Source: Synechococcus sp. SynAce01 | GTDB taxonomy: Bacteria > Cyanobacteriota > Cyanobacteriia > PCC-6307 > Cyanobiaceae | Assembly: GCF_001885215.1 (NCBI RefSeq) | Contig: NZ_CP018091.1 | Coordinates: 1,860,001 to 1,924,000, forward strand | Direction: 5' to 3' | Length of the DNA stretch: 64,000 bases | Part shown: positions 49,032 through 62,284 of the stretch, piece by piece | How the letters are laid out: each line of letters starts with the position of its first letter | How positions within the stretch are numbered: position 1 is the stretch's first letter | Translations under genes and position numbers: made by a program | The notes under the pieces: generated by a model | What the model was told of the DNA's origin: nothing | Database searches by the model: none | What the model saw: the letters and a program-made list of their open reading frames with translations, nothing else

Positions 49032-50799
49032 AGGGCTTCCTGAAAAAGCCAAAACCCCTGCCCTGCAGCTGGTTTGAGCCAATCAAAGGCGCTAAACTGG
49101 CCATGACCGAGCAAATCCTTGCTCGCTACATCGTGTAACGGCCACGAATGTATCGGAAACATCATAATGGCCAGCTCTCCATCGAGGAGTTCCACCTTCC
49201 TTTTGGCGGCACACTTGATCCAGATAACCGCTGGGTGGTTCTTGCTCAGTTGATACCGTGGGAAGAGCTTGAATCGTCCTACGCACCACAGTTCAGCGCC
49301 ACGATCGGAGCTCCTGCCAAATCAGTACGCCTAGCGTTTGGCGCTCTTTACATCAAGCAGCGGCTTGGTCTGAGTGATGAGGAGACTGTACTGCAGATCC
49401 AGGAAAATCCATACATGCAGTATTTTCTTGGCTTCTCTGGCTACTCAAGCAAAGCCCCTTTTGATCCATCGATGATGGTTCATTTCCGTAAGCGACTATC
49501 AGATAAAGATCTGCGCAAGATCAATGAGCTGATTGTGCAGCGAGGCAAAGAGATGCTGGTTGAAGCTGTAGCTGCCAGAGTTGATGACAGCGATGAGCCG
49601 GATCATCAAGATGGAGACGGTGGCGCGCAGCTCTCACTTGATTCGATGATCAAGCCAGCTGACTGGCCAGAAGGCAAGAACTGGGGAACGATCAGCATTG
49701 ATGCTTCCTGCACCCCTGCAGACATCACCTACCCTACCGATTTGAAGCTGCTCAACGAGGCGAGGAATGGCACTGAAAAGATTATCGATGATCTTTGCCA
49801 TCAGTCCAAAGGTTTTGGACGCCATCGCCCCCACTACAACCGCGAAAAAGCTCGTTTCAGCTTCCTCACGATCGCCAAGCAGAAAAAGCCAAGGCTGCGC
49901 AAAATCAAGGCTGCAGTGAGGAAGCAGCTCAGCTACCTGCAGCGCAATCTTGAGTCGATCGACGCGTTGATCGCTGTTGGGGCAAGCCTTTCTGCCCTCA
50001 AGCAGCACTGGTGGCAGAAGCTTCTGGCCTGCAGTGAACTGGCACGGCAGCAAGCCATCCTTCTCGAAAGCAATACCAGAAGCATTCCCCATCGGCTGGT
50101 GCACCTGGTTCAGAAGCAGGTGAGGCCGATCGTTCGAGGAAAAGCAAGGGCAGCTGTGGAGTTTGGTGCCAAAATCAGCATCACTGTGGAGAATGGTTTT
50201 CCATTTCTTCATCGCATCAGTTGGGATGCATACAACGAAGGTGGAGATCTCATTGCTCAGGCAGAAAAATATAAAGAAGACAATGGTTGCTACCCAGAGC
50301 GGATCTGCGCTGATCGTATCTACATCAATCGCGAGAATAGACACTTCTGCATGAGAAACGGAATCCGGCTCTCAGGCAAGCCTTTGGGGCGTCCCCCAAA
50401 GAACCCAGAGCTGAATGCTGCCCGCAAGCAGCAACTCAATGCTGATCAGCGCCGACGCAATGAGGTAGAGGGATCCTTTGGAGCTGGAAAGCGTAAGTAT
50501 TCATTGGATCAGATCATGGCCAAACTCAAGCATGGTGCCGAGACCACGATCTCGATGGCCTTCATCGTGATGTGCTCCGAGAAGGTGCTGAGGCTGCTGC
50601 GCCTCTTTTTTGTCCTTATTCTGGGTTGGTTATTGGGTCTTTACAGCCTCCAGGAGGAGAACTCAGAGGGCTACTACTCTCTCAGAGGCCAATCGCACGA
50701 TTTGCTGCTTGCGGTATAGGCAGCATCGAGTCGCTGGCTGTTTCGGCGAAGCACTTGCATTTTGCGTGAGTGCCTTGCTTTTGTTTTTCAGGAATTCCT
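49032..50799 (+). mobile_element. IS5-family-type insertion sequence (1768 bp)
   Basis: Terminal inverted repeats are AGGGCTTCCTGAAAAA at the left (49032) and, read inward from the right end (50799), AGGAATTCCTGAAAAA; they match at 14 of 16 positions. AAAC at 49028-49031 and 50800-50803 is the 4-bp target duplication. The single transposase gene fills nearly all of the element. The perfect duplication and intact transposase suggest recent insertion. The IS assignment rests on the transposase type; the ISfinder subgroup is not decided. Confidence 0.9.
49148..50719 (+). CDS. IS5/DUF772-type DDE transposase
   Basis: A 523-residue transposase. The N-terminal DUF772 domain is seen in LSIEEFHLPFGGTLDPDNRW and LSDEETVLQIQENPYMQYFL, ending APFDPSMMVHFRKRL. 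The catalytic region has the first Asp in GTISIDASCTPADI (about residue 187), a middle segment CYPERICADRIYINRENRHF carrying the second Asp, and the Glu in RRRNEVEGSFGAGKRKYSLD (about residue 443). A helical insert lies between. No frameshift or stop interrupts it, so it may be active. Codon use is less GC-rich than neighbours. Confidence 0.92.
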   Translation: MYRKHHNGQLSIEEFHLPFGGTLDPDNRWVVLAQLIPWEELESSYAPQFSATIGAPAKSVRLAFGALYIKQRLGLSDEETVLQIQENPYMQYFLGFSGYSSKAPFDPSMMVHFRKRLSDKDLRKINELIVQRGKEMLVEAVAARVDDSDEPDHQDGDGGAQLSLDSMIKPADWPEGKNWGTISIDASCTPADITYPTDLKLLNEARNGTEKIIDDLCHQSKGFGRHRPHYNREKARFSFLTIAKQKKPRLRKIKAAVRKQLSYLQRNLESIDALIAVGASLSALKQHWWQKLLACSELARQQAILLESNTRSIPHRLVHLVQKQVRPIVRGKARAAVEFGAKISITVENGFPFLHRISWDAYNEGGDLIAQAEKYKEDNGCYPERICADRIYINRENRHFCMRNGIRLSGKPLGRPPKNPELNAARKQQLNADQRRRNEVEGSFGAGKRKYSLDQIMAKLKHGAETTISMAFIVMCSEKVLRLLRLFFVLILGWLLGLYSLQEENSEGYYSLRGQSHDLLLAV

Positions 50800-51171
50800 A
50801 AACAACGACAGAAAGATGGCTCTGAGTTGCAGGGCCATCACGCAGAACAGACCCACGCACAACGACACCGCAATGAGGTCTTGAACCACTTCAAGAGCCT
50901 GGACGATCTGGACCCGACGGAAGGTCTGGTGCCAGGGCACGCCTTCTGACTGGCTGGATGGGGCTGCAGGCGACGGCTCTGTTCGGATGCGATGGCCGTT
51001 GGCGATCGCGTAGGCCATGGCTGGAGTTTTGGACTTGCTGGCCTGGTTGCCCGTTTTGGGCGGCAAATCAGAAACTCTCGCTGAGAGCTCAGCTGATTCG
51101 TGGCTGGTCTGCTCCGTGTCGTTGAACGCCCTGCGGTTGGATTCCGGGGGGCTTGTCTCCGTGTTGGCCAT
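50800..51171 (-). pseudogene. PsiE-family gene, 5' part (split by the IS element)
   Basis: The N-terminal 124 codons: a long hydrophilic, Ser/Thr/Pro-rich leader from MANTETSPPESNRRAFNDTE, then VQALEVVQDLIAVSLCVGLF and CVMALQLRAIFLSLF, the first PsiE membrane segment. The frame ends in IS sequence after a few more codons (RNS, stop at 50788). Joined to the 3' part it gives a 240-residue protein; the leader of about 85 residues is longer than in E. coli PsiE. Confidence 0.85.
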
Positions 51172-51347
51172 CAGTTCGGGTCTCTGCAGGATTGTGCTGA
51201 GGCAAGCCGGCTTGGCTGATCAGGCGTTGGGATCGAAGTTAATCCAAGTGGTTCTTATCGGTCAATTAAAAAATGATCAGTTCTGCTGATGTTGCTGATG
51301 GAGGAGGGCGGGTTGGGAGCGTTGGATCGCTGCTGCCACGATTTGGA

Positions 51348-51772
51348 TCAGAACGCTCTCCAGGCAATAGGTCTGAGGTTTTTCGGCAGGTAAAAAGGGT
51401 GCATGGGTTGGGCGGTTTTGCCGAGGCGCAACACCTGCAGCGGCGGCAGAAAAGCCATCGCGGCGCGGTCGCCTGACAGTCGCGTCCGGCTTGCGTGCCC
51501 TGGCGGCCCCAGGCGGCAACAACCGTTGCTGAACTGGCGGCGCAGGCCCGCAGCCAGGCAGCGTTCTCAGGCCCCACCGGTTTCTCCGCCGCCAGCAGCG
51601 TGGCGGGATGGCGGGCCCGAAAGGCGAACAGGTTGGTCAGGCACAGGCCGCCATAACCCCAGTCCTGGGCAAAGCGGATGCAGCGGCGAGTGGTGGCATC
51701 GTCGCGCTGCCAGTGGCGCCAGAGCACGTAGCGATAAAGGCCCCAGGGGCTGAAGACGGCTGAGCGTCCCAT
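51348..51772 (-). pseudogene. DUF1643 gene with internal deletion and frameshift
   Basis: The frame from 51772 reads as DUF1643: MGRSAVFSPWGLYRYVLWRH, then QRDDATTRRCIRFAQDWGYG, then GLCLTNLFAFRARHPATLLA and GPENAAWLRACAASSATVVA. Between WRHW and QRDD about 18-20 residues normally including LNPSxAD are missing. Around 51470 the frame shifts: the proper C-terminus (RAAMAFLPPLQVLRLGKTAQ, MHPFYLPKNLRPIAWRAF) lies in another frame and ends at 51348. Both lesions indicate a dead gene of unknown original role. Confidence 0.8.
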
Positions 51773-52086
51773 CCGGTGTGCGTGTTGGTCAACGCAGCAA
51801 CACGCCTATTTTGCCCAAATCCAATTTTGAACGATAAAAACAGTCAAATAACGGCCAAGAATCTTAATTCTGCCTCCCAATCTGCACATTGTTCTGGAGA
51901 AACGTTCTTTGGGGAATCCGAGTGAGTTCTCCAGTAACTTGGTCGATCTTCTGTTATCAGGGGGCAGGAGATAGTCGATGTCTTGTTCCTCGCTCAGCCC
52001 GCTGCTCTTACCTGCAACGTTGTTGTGCTGATACCAGCCAACTAACCGGTCCGTAGGGGGGAGTTTGCTGTTCGAGATTTTGAGAA
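51773..52086. other. Gap between DUF1643 relic and tRNA-Thr
   Basis: No supported gene in 314 bp. On the minus strand one frame stays open for about 90 codons from the tRNA end (LKISNSKLPPTDRLVGWYQH onward, ending IVQNWIWAK, stop at about 51808) but it has no start codon until near its end and I recognise nothing in it. A second minus-strand frame reads DRPSYWRTHSDSPKNVSPEQ then CADWEAELRFLAVI, stop. These may be gene remnants. The stretch is AT-richer than the backbone. Confidence 0.4.
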
Positions 52087-52158
<72 letters not shown>

Positions 52159-52203
52159 GCTTGCCTGAAACTAGCATCGGACTTCCCACCCCCCTTGCCG
52201 TCC

Positions 52204-52467
52204 ATGCCATCGCGCCAACCTCGGCCCCTGGATCCGGAACTGAGGGCTCGCTTGCTCCAAGAGGTTCACGCTCCTTGGCGGGGGCTGCGCCGGGCCCTCT
52301 GGTTCGCCCTCAGCGCCTCGGCAGCGATTGGTCTGGCCACCATGGCTCTGCGGGTCTCCGCTGGTGGTGAGCTGGGCTCAGGGGATCTGCTCATTCAGGT
52401 CGGTGCGCTGCTGCTCTTCGGTCTGCTGCTCTGGCGTGATCGCAGTCCCAGGCCCAGCGACAGCTAG
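52204..52467 (+). CDS. DUF3493 protein
   Basis: An 87-residue cyanobacterial/plastid DUF3493 protein: LDPELRARLLQEVHAPWRGL, then a membrane segment (LWFALSASAAIGLATMALRV) and a second one, DLLIQVGALLLFGLLLWRDR. It is small and thylakoid- or plasma-membrane located by prediction. ATG 52204 lies 45 bp past the tRNA on the other strand; the frame continues into the tRNA but that part is not coding. Its 3' end overlaps the end of the infB-linked membrane gene by 90 bp tail to tail. Confidence 0.83.
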   Translation: MPSRQPRPLDPELRARLLQEVHAPWRGLRRALWFALSASAAIGLATMALRVSAGGELGSGDLLIQVGALLLFGLLLWRDRSPRPSDS

Positions 52468-53049
52468 CGAGAGCGGTTCGGGCAGCAGCAAGGGCAGCCC
52501 CAGGCTCAGCCGTTGCTCTTGCGGCTCCGTTGGCTCCAGCGGACTGGCGGTGGCCAGTTGGGAGGCGGGCCTGCTCAGCAGCCAGAGAGCCTGCAGCAAC
52601 TGCTGCCATTGCCAGAGCATCAGCCCAAGCAGGGCAGCCGCCAGCAACAGGGCCACCAGCCTGCTGCTGTGGCGCAAGGGGGAAAGAGCCGTGGCTATGG
52701 CGGCCTGACTGTCGCTGAGCCACAACACCGGCAGCAGAGCCAGAGCTCCGGCCGCTGCGAGCAGTTTCAGCGGCAAGGGCGACTGAAGACAGCTGAGCCT
52801 GCGCTGCTGCTCACTGCGCCCCTTGGCCGGTGTCTGCAGCAGCAACAGTGACCAGACATCAGCGGGCTGCTGCCAGAGCAGGGCTGCAGGCAAAAGAGCG
52901 CCGAGGCCCCAGCAGAGAAGCCGCTCGAGCCCTGGCAAGGGGCCCGGATCGCTTCCGGCCAGCAGCAGCAATAGCAGTAGCAGCTCGGCAGGAGCAGCAG
53001 CCAGGCCCAGCAGTTGGACCCAAAGCAGGGGCTCGCTGCGCGGGTTCAC
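52378..53049 (-). CDS. Low-complexity membrane protein downstream of infB
   Basis: A 223-residue Leu-rich protein with about five hydrophobic stretches (LLGLAAAPAELLLLLLLLAG, LLCWGLGALLPAALLW and others) and a low-complexity polar C-terminus rich in Pro, Glu and Gln, like the cyanobacterial proteins described as having a low-complexity tail. The start is probably GTG at 53049, five bp after the infB stop (MNPRSEPLLWVQLLGLAAAP); the open frame upstream overlaps infB. It is therefore the last gene of the rimP-nusA-ylxR-infB operon. It overlaps DUF3493 by 90 bp at the 3' ends. Function unknown. Confidence 0.7.
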   Translation of the reverse strand: MNPRSEPLLWVQLLGLAAAPAELLLLLLLLAGSDPGPLPGLERLLCWGLGALLPAALLWQQPADVWSLLLLQTPAKGRSEQQRRLSCLQSPLPLKLLAAAGALALLPVLWLSDSQAAIATALSPLRHSSRLVALLLAAALLGLMLWQWQQLLQALWLLSRPASQLATASPLEPTEPQEQRLSLGLPLLLPEPLSLAVAGPGTAITPEQQTEEQQRTDLNEQIP

Positions 53050-53054
53050 GGCGT

Positions 53055-56348
<3,294 letters not shown>

Positions 56349-56411
56349 TCAGATCTCCAATCGGTCGGGGCAACGGGTGCCGCCGAGCCCCACGCACGGT
56401 GCGGCCACTGT

Positions 56412-56690
56412 TCATCTTGCCTCAGCGGCTGCAGCCCGTGCGTCCTCCAGCCGCTGTTGAAGTGCCGTGTGAATGGAATCCGCCACCTGGCAGCGCAGAG
56501 CCCGTTGCAGCTTCTTGCGGCGTCTGGCCTCCTCCAGGCACTCCAGGCTCGCGCAGAGGTAGGCCGAACGACCCATACCCTCATCAAGCACCACTTGTTT
56601 GGCTGGCAAACGGACCACCCGCAAGAGCAGTCGGCGATCCAGGAGCTGCCTGCAACTCACGCACCGGCGCAGAATTGGCCGGCCGCTCAA
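56412..56690 (-). CDS. ylxR: YlxR-family (DUF448) RNA-binding protein
   Basis: A 92-residue YlxR protein. The signature RRCVSCRQLLDRRLLLRVVR opens it and GRSAYLCASLECLEEARRRK follows, giving four Cys in a possible metal-binding arrangement. YlxR proteins bind RNA and in some bacteria the RNase P RNA. Its position between nusA and infB is the widespread order. It overlaps the end of nusA by 4 bp (ATGA, 56687-56690). ATG 56690. Confidence 0.9.
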   Translation of the reverse strand: MSGRPILRRCVSCRQLLDRRLLLRVVRLPAKQVVLDEGMGRSAYLCASLECLEEARRRKKLQRALRCQVADSIHTALQQRLEDARAAAAEAR

Positions 56691-58153
56691 CGGAGCCCGT
56701 CTTGGCTGATAGCAGCCTCGCTTGTAACAGCCTCGGCCTCTCCATCGCTTGCAGCGGCTTCGTTGGCCGGCTCATCAGAGCTGGCCACAGCGACCCCTTC
56801 CGGCTCGCCGGCTACGAATTCGCCCTGAGCGTCCTCGGCGTCGTCGCCCTCTTCGAATTCGTCCTCTGGCAGGGGGTAGAGCTCGCGCAGGCGGGCATCT
56901 TCCTCGGCACGGATCGCCTGTTCAGCCTCCAGCCGCGCCTCAGCTTCGGCTTGGATTCTTTCGTCTTCCTCGCGCAGGCCGATCAGTTCAGCGGCTTTGG
57001 CATCCTCGGCAACCTGGTCGTATTCCAGGGCATTTTTGATGTCGATCTTCCAGCCGGTCAGGCGGGCGGCGAGGCGCACGTTCTGACCTTCGCGGCCGAT
57101 CGCCAGGCTGAGTTGGTCAGGTGGCACCAGCACGTGCGCGTGGTGGCCTTCGGGGTCCACCAGCCGCACCATTTCGACGCGGGCCGGGCTCAGTGAGTTG
57201 GCAAGGTACTGGCCTGGATCGGCAGACCAGCGGATCACGTCGATCTTTTCGCCGCGAAGTTCGTTGACCACCTGCTGGATACGCGAGCCGCGGGCACCGA
57301 TGCAGGCACCAACTGGATCCACTTCACGCTCGATGCTGTCGACAGCCACCTTGGTGCGTGGACCGACCGAGCGGGACGGTGGATTGGCTTCCCGGGCCAC
57401 GGCCACGATCCGCACCGAACCCTCCTGGATTTCGGGAACTTCGTTTTCGAAGAGGTAAACCACCAGGCCGGCATTAGCCCTGGAGACGAACAACTGGGGG
57501 CCGCGACGCGCCACTTCGGAAACTTCTTTGAGGAAGACCTTGAAGGTGGCGTTGGCCCGGTAGTTGTCATTGGGAAGCTGGTCGCGGCGCGGCAGCTCAG
57601 CCTCCACCTCAGGCCTTCCCAGGCCTGAGCTCACCGCCATGATCACCGACTGTCGCTCGAAGCGGATCACCCGGGACGTGAGCACCGGATCCTCCAGGTC
57701 GGCGAATTCCTCCTGGATCATGCGGCGCTGCTGATCGCGCAGTTTCTGGGCCAGCACCTGCTTGGTGGTGGAGGCCGCCATCCGGCCGAAATCTTCCTTT
57801 TCCGGGGTGACATCAAGCACCACGGTGTCGCCGATCTGGGCGTCTTCGGCTACTTGCTGAACCTCGACGAGCCCGATCTGGTGATCGTCGCTCTCCACTT
57901 CTTCGACGATGATCTTGCTGGCCAGAACCCGGTAGCCCTCTTCCTCAAGGTCGAGACCGACGTCAAAATTGCTGAAGTAATCCTCTTCAAAAGGATCCTC
58001 ACTGATGCCGAGATAGAGCGTGCGGCGATAGCGCTCGTAGCCTTTGAGAAGGGCTTCCCGCAGCGCCGCTTCCACCACCTGGGTGGGCAGTTTCTTTTCG
58101 TCGCTGATGTCCTCGATCAGGTTCTGCAGGCCGGGGAGAAGAACGAGTGCCAT
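56687..58153 (-). CDS. nusA: Transcription elongation/termination factor NusA
   Basis: A 488-residue NusA. The N-terminal RNA-polymerase-binding domain (MALVLLPGLQNLIEDISDEK) is followed by S1 and two KH domains (SIEREVDPVGACIGARGSRI, then LVPPDQLSLAIGREGQNVRL). The C-terminus (from about 380) is an acidic, Glu/Asp/Ala-rich low-complexity tail in place of the E. coli acidic repeats. It modulates pausing, termination and antitermination. Second gene of the rimP-nusA-ylxR-infB operon, 44 bp behind rimP. Confidence 0.95.
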   Translation of the reverse strand: MALVLLPGLQNLIEDISDEKKLPTQVVEAALREALLKGYERYRRTLYLGISEDPFEEDYFSNFDVGLDLEEEGYRVLASKIIVEEVESDDHQIGLVEVQQVAEDAQIGDTVVLDVTPEKEDFGRMAASTTKQVLAQKLRDQQRRMIQEEFADLEDPVLTSRVIRFERQSVIMAVSSGLGRPEVEAELPRRDQLPNDNYRANATFKVFLKEVSEVARRGPQLFVSRANAGLVVYLFENEVPEIQEGSVRIVAVAREANPPSRSVGPRTKVAVDSIEREVDPVGACIGARGSRIQQVVNELRGEKIDVIRWSADPGQYLANSLSPARVEMVRLVDPEGHHAHVLVPPDQLSLAIGREGQNVRLAARLTGWKIDIKNALEYDQVAEDAKAAELIGLREEDERIQAEAEARLEAEQAIRAEEDARLRELYPLPEDEFEEGDDAEDAQGEFVAGEPEGVAVASSDEPANEAAASDGEAEAVTSEAAISQDGLR

Positions 58154-58197
58154 CGGATCAAAAGAAGAAGTGGTGGTGGAAAGGAAGGGTCGGGCGT

Positions 58198-58665
58198 TTA
58201 GGCCTGGGGCGTGATCAGCCGCACGCTCTGCACATCAGCCCGGGGGATCTTGCTGGTGCGACCGCGCAGATTCAGGGAGACGGATTGGTCGTCCCGCCCC
58301 AGCAAGAGACCTTCTCGGGCGATCGCAGCTCCCTTGCTGTCCTGGAAGCGCACTTCCACGGGAAATCCACGAAAACTGTGAAAGTCGCGGTCGTCGGCAA
58401 GGACCTCGCCGATGCCTGGGCTGCTGATCTCCAGAACATAGGCCTCGGGCAGTCGCTCACTGACATCGAGGACCTCGCTGATGGCAGCGCTGAAGTCGGC
58501 GCATTCATCCAGGGTGACATCGCCCCCATCGGCCTTGCGGATCTGGATCTGCAGGCTCAAGGGAACACGGTTCGTCTGGATCTGGATTGTCACCAGCTCC
58601 AGAGCGCAGGCGTCAGCCACCGGCTGGGCCAAAAGCAGCAGCTCGGCTGTGAGGGGATCGCTCAA
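58198..58665 (-). CDS. rimP: Ribosome maturation factor RimP
   Basis: A 155-residue RimP needed for 30S maturation. The N-terminal domain has LLLLAQPVADACALELVTIQ, DGGDVTLDECADFSAAISEV and LEISSPGIGEVLADDRDFHSF, the last with the SPGxxRxL-like family motif (here SPGIGEVL). The C-terminal Sm-like barrel follows. The frame is open upstream to 58788 without another fitting start; TTG at 58665 gives the typical 155 residues and the family N-terminus, and I choose it, though the ribosome site is weak. First gene of the nusA-infB operon. Confidence 0.85.
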   Translation of the reverse strand: MSDPLTAELLLLAQPVADACALELVTIQIQTNRVPLSLQIQIRKADGGDVTLDECADFSAAISEVLDVSERLPEAYVLEISSPGIGEVLADDRDFHSFRGFPVEVRFQDSKGAAIAREGLLLGRDDQSVSLNLRGRTSKIPRADVQSVRLITPQA

Positions 58666-58825
58666 TGGGGCAGAAACGGGTAGCGGTTCAAGAAGCCCGA
58701 CCGGCTTCTGCAGTGAACTGCCCCCGTTTCGGGCAAGGGCCTGATGAAGCCATTGCAAGAAACTTTTGGGATAATGCCCGCCGGGCATAAGGCAATCGTA
58801 AGCGATGCCCTGGCGGAGACTGCAT

Positions 58826-59119
58826 TCAGCTGGAGGCCGGCGGTTCGCCAGCGCCTACGGCTCCAGCCCCATCGAACGGTCCGAAACTGGGCGGTTCGCC
58901 GTAGAAGTCGTCGACCTGCACGGCCCCTCGCTGGGTCACGTCCTGGTTGAGGCAGCGTTGGGGTTCCTTGACGTACTGACAGACCCGGGCCCAGAGCTTG
59001 GCCCGGGTGCCCGGAGCTCCCTGGCTGAAGATCACTTGCTCCTGCCCCCCTGCCAAGCCCCGGATCTCGACTTGACAGAGCGAGCACCGCTTGAGGGTTC
59101 CAGGGAGGATCGTGCCCAT
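58826..59119 (-). CDS. Conserved cyanobacterial protein with CxxC, unknown
   Basis: A 97-residue protein: MGTILPGTLKRCSLCQVEIR, then GLAGGQEQVIFSQGAPGTRA and KLWARVCQYVKEPQRCLNQD. The CSLC pair plus two later Cys could bind zinc; ending GEPPSFGPFDGAGAVGAGEP is low complexity. It looks like a known small cyanobacterial hypothetical protein, but without a named domain. The frame is open upstream to 59197; ATG 59119 gives the conserved start. It lies upstream of rimP on the same strand with 160 bp between them. Confidence 0.65.
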   Translation of the reverse strand: MGTILPGTLKRCSLCQVEIRGLAGGQEQVIFSQGAPGTRAKLWARVCQYVKEPQRCLNQDVTQRGAVQVDDFYGEPPSFGPFDGAGAVGAGEPPASS

Positions 59120-59341
59120 GGTTTTGCCTGCGCTGTCTGGGCAACTTAAGCTTTCCCCCTCAGCATTGGGCTTGCCATGTTGCGAGCCGTGCCACATAGA
59201 GCACCCTCAGGTGAGGGCGAAGAGAACGGCTAGGTCGAGGAATTGGGTGAGGGCGTGAATCTGGATCTAGAGCTGGACCTTGTGCGCTGGAACTGGCTGG
59301 AATTGGATCTAAAGAGTTGATCGACAGGAGTTGCGGATGCG

Positions 59342-61524
<2,183 letters not shown>

Positions 61525-61542
61525 GCGGACCGGCTTGGTTGC

Positions 61543-61548
61543 TACGGT
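61543..61548 (+). promoter_or_regulatory. Putative -10 box for rpiA
   Basis: TACGGT, within GCTACGGTCA, ends 22 nt before the rpiA ATG, the same kind of leader as before def, yggT and the DUF3747 gene. Confidence 0.35.
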
Positions 61549-61570
61549 CACGGCCCCTTTCCAACCTTCC

Positions 61571-62284
61571 ATGGCTGAGCTGCAGGACCAGGTGAAAAAG
61601 GCGGTGGCTGAAGCGGCTGTCGAGCAGATCCGCGATGGCATGGTGGTGGGACTGGGTTCTGGTTCAACGGCGGCGCTGATGATCCAGGCCCTTGCCGCCA
61701 AGCTCCGCTCCGGCCAGCTCTCCGGCATCACCGGCGTCACCACCTCCTTCCAAGGGGAAGTGTTGGCCGCCGACCTCGGCATCCCCCTGCAGAGCCTCAA
61801 TGCTGTCGACCGGATCGATCTGGCCATCGACGGCGCCGATGAGGTGGACCCGCACTTTCAGTTGATCAAGGGAGGCGGCGCTTGCCATGTCCAGGAAAAG
61901 CTGGTGGCTCGGCGGGCTGAGCGTTTCGTGGTGGTGGTGGATGCCAGCAAGCTGGTGGAGCGCCTGAATTTGGAGTTCCTTTTGCCGGTGGAAGTGCTGC
62001 CGTCCGCCTGGCGCCAGGTGAAAGGGGATCTTGAGGCCATGGGCGCAGGCGTCACCCTGCGCATGGCCCTGCGCAAGGCCGGACCGGTGGTGACCGATCA
62101 GGGCAACCTGGTGCTGGATCTCAAGCTGGCCGCTGGAATCGAGGATCCCGCCAGCCTGGAGGGACAGATCAACAACCTGCCGGGGGTGCTGGAGAACGGC
62201 CTGTTCGTGAACATCACCGACCAGGTGCTGGTGGGGGAGATCAGCGACGGCCGGCCGGTGGTGCGGGATCTGGCGAAGCGCTGA
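61571..62284 (+). CDS. rpiA: Ribose-5-phosphate isomerase A
   Basis: A 237-residue RpiA that interconverts ribose and ribulose 5-phosphate in the Calvin and pentose phosphate cycles. Conserved blocks are [20 protein letters not shown] (about 27-46), [21 protein letters not shown] (catalytic Asp and Lys region) and [20 protein letters not shown]. Start ATG 61571 matches the family; the frame continues upstream into the htrA gene but is not conserved. Its last 44 bp overlap the 3' end of hisD. Confidence 0.95.
   Translation: MAELQDQVKKAVAEAAVEQIRDGMVVGLGSGSTAALMIQALAAKLRSGQLSGITGVTTSFQGEVLAADLGIPLQSLNAVDRIDLAIDGADEVDPHFQLIKGGGACHVQEKLVARRAERFVVVVDASKLVERLNLEFLLPVEVLPSAWRQVKGDLEAMGAGVTLRMALRKAGPVVTDQGNLVLDLKLAAGIEDPASLEGQINNLPGVLENGLFVNITDQVLVGEISDGRPVVRDLAKR

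Noticed and set aside
51808-52086. A long open minus-strand frame next to tRNA-Thr as a gene
   Set aside because: No start codon except near its end, and another frame over the same bases looks equally protein-like.
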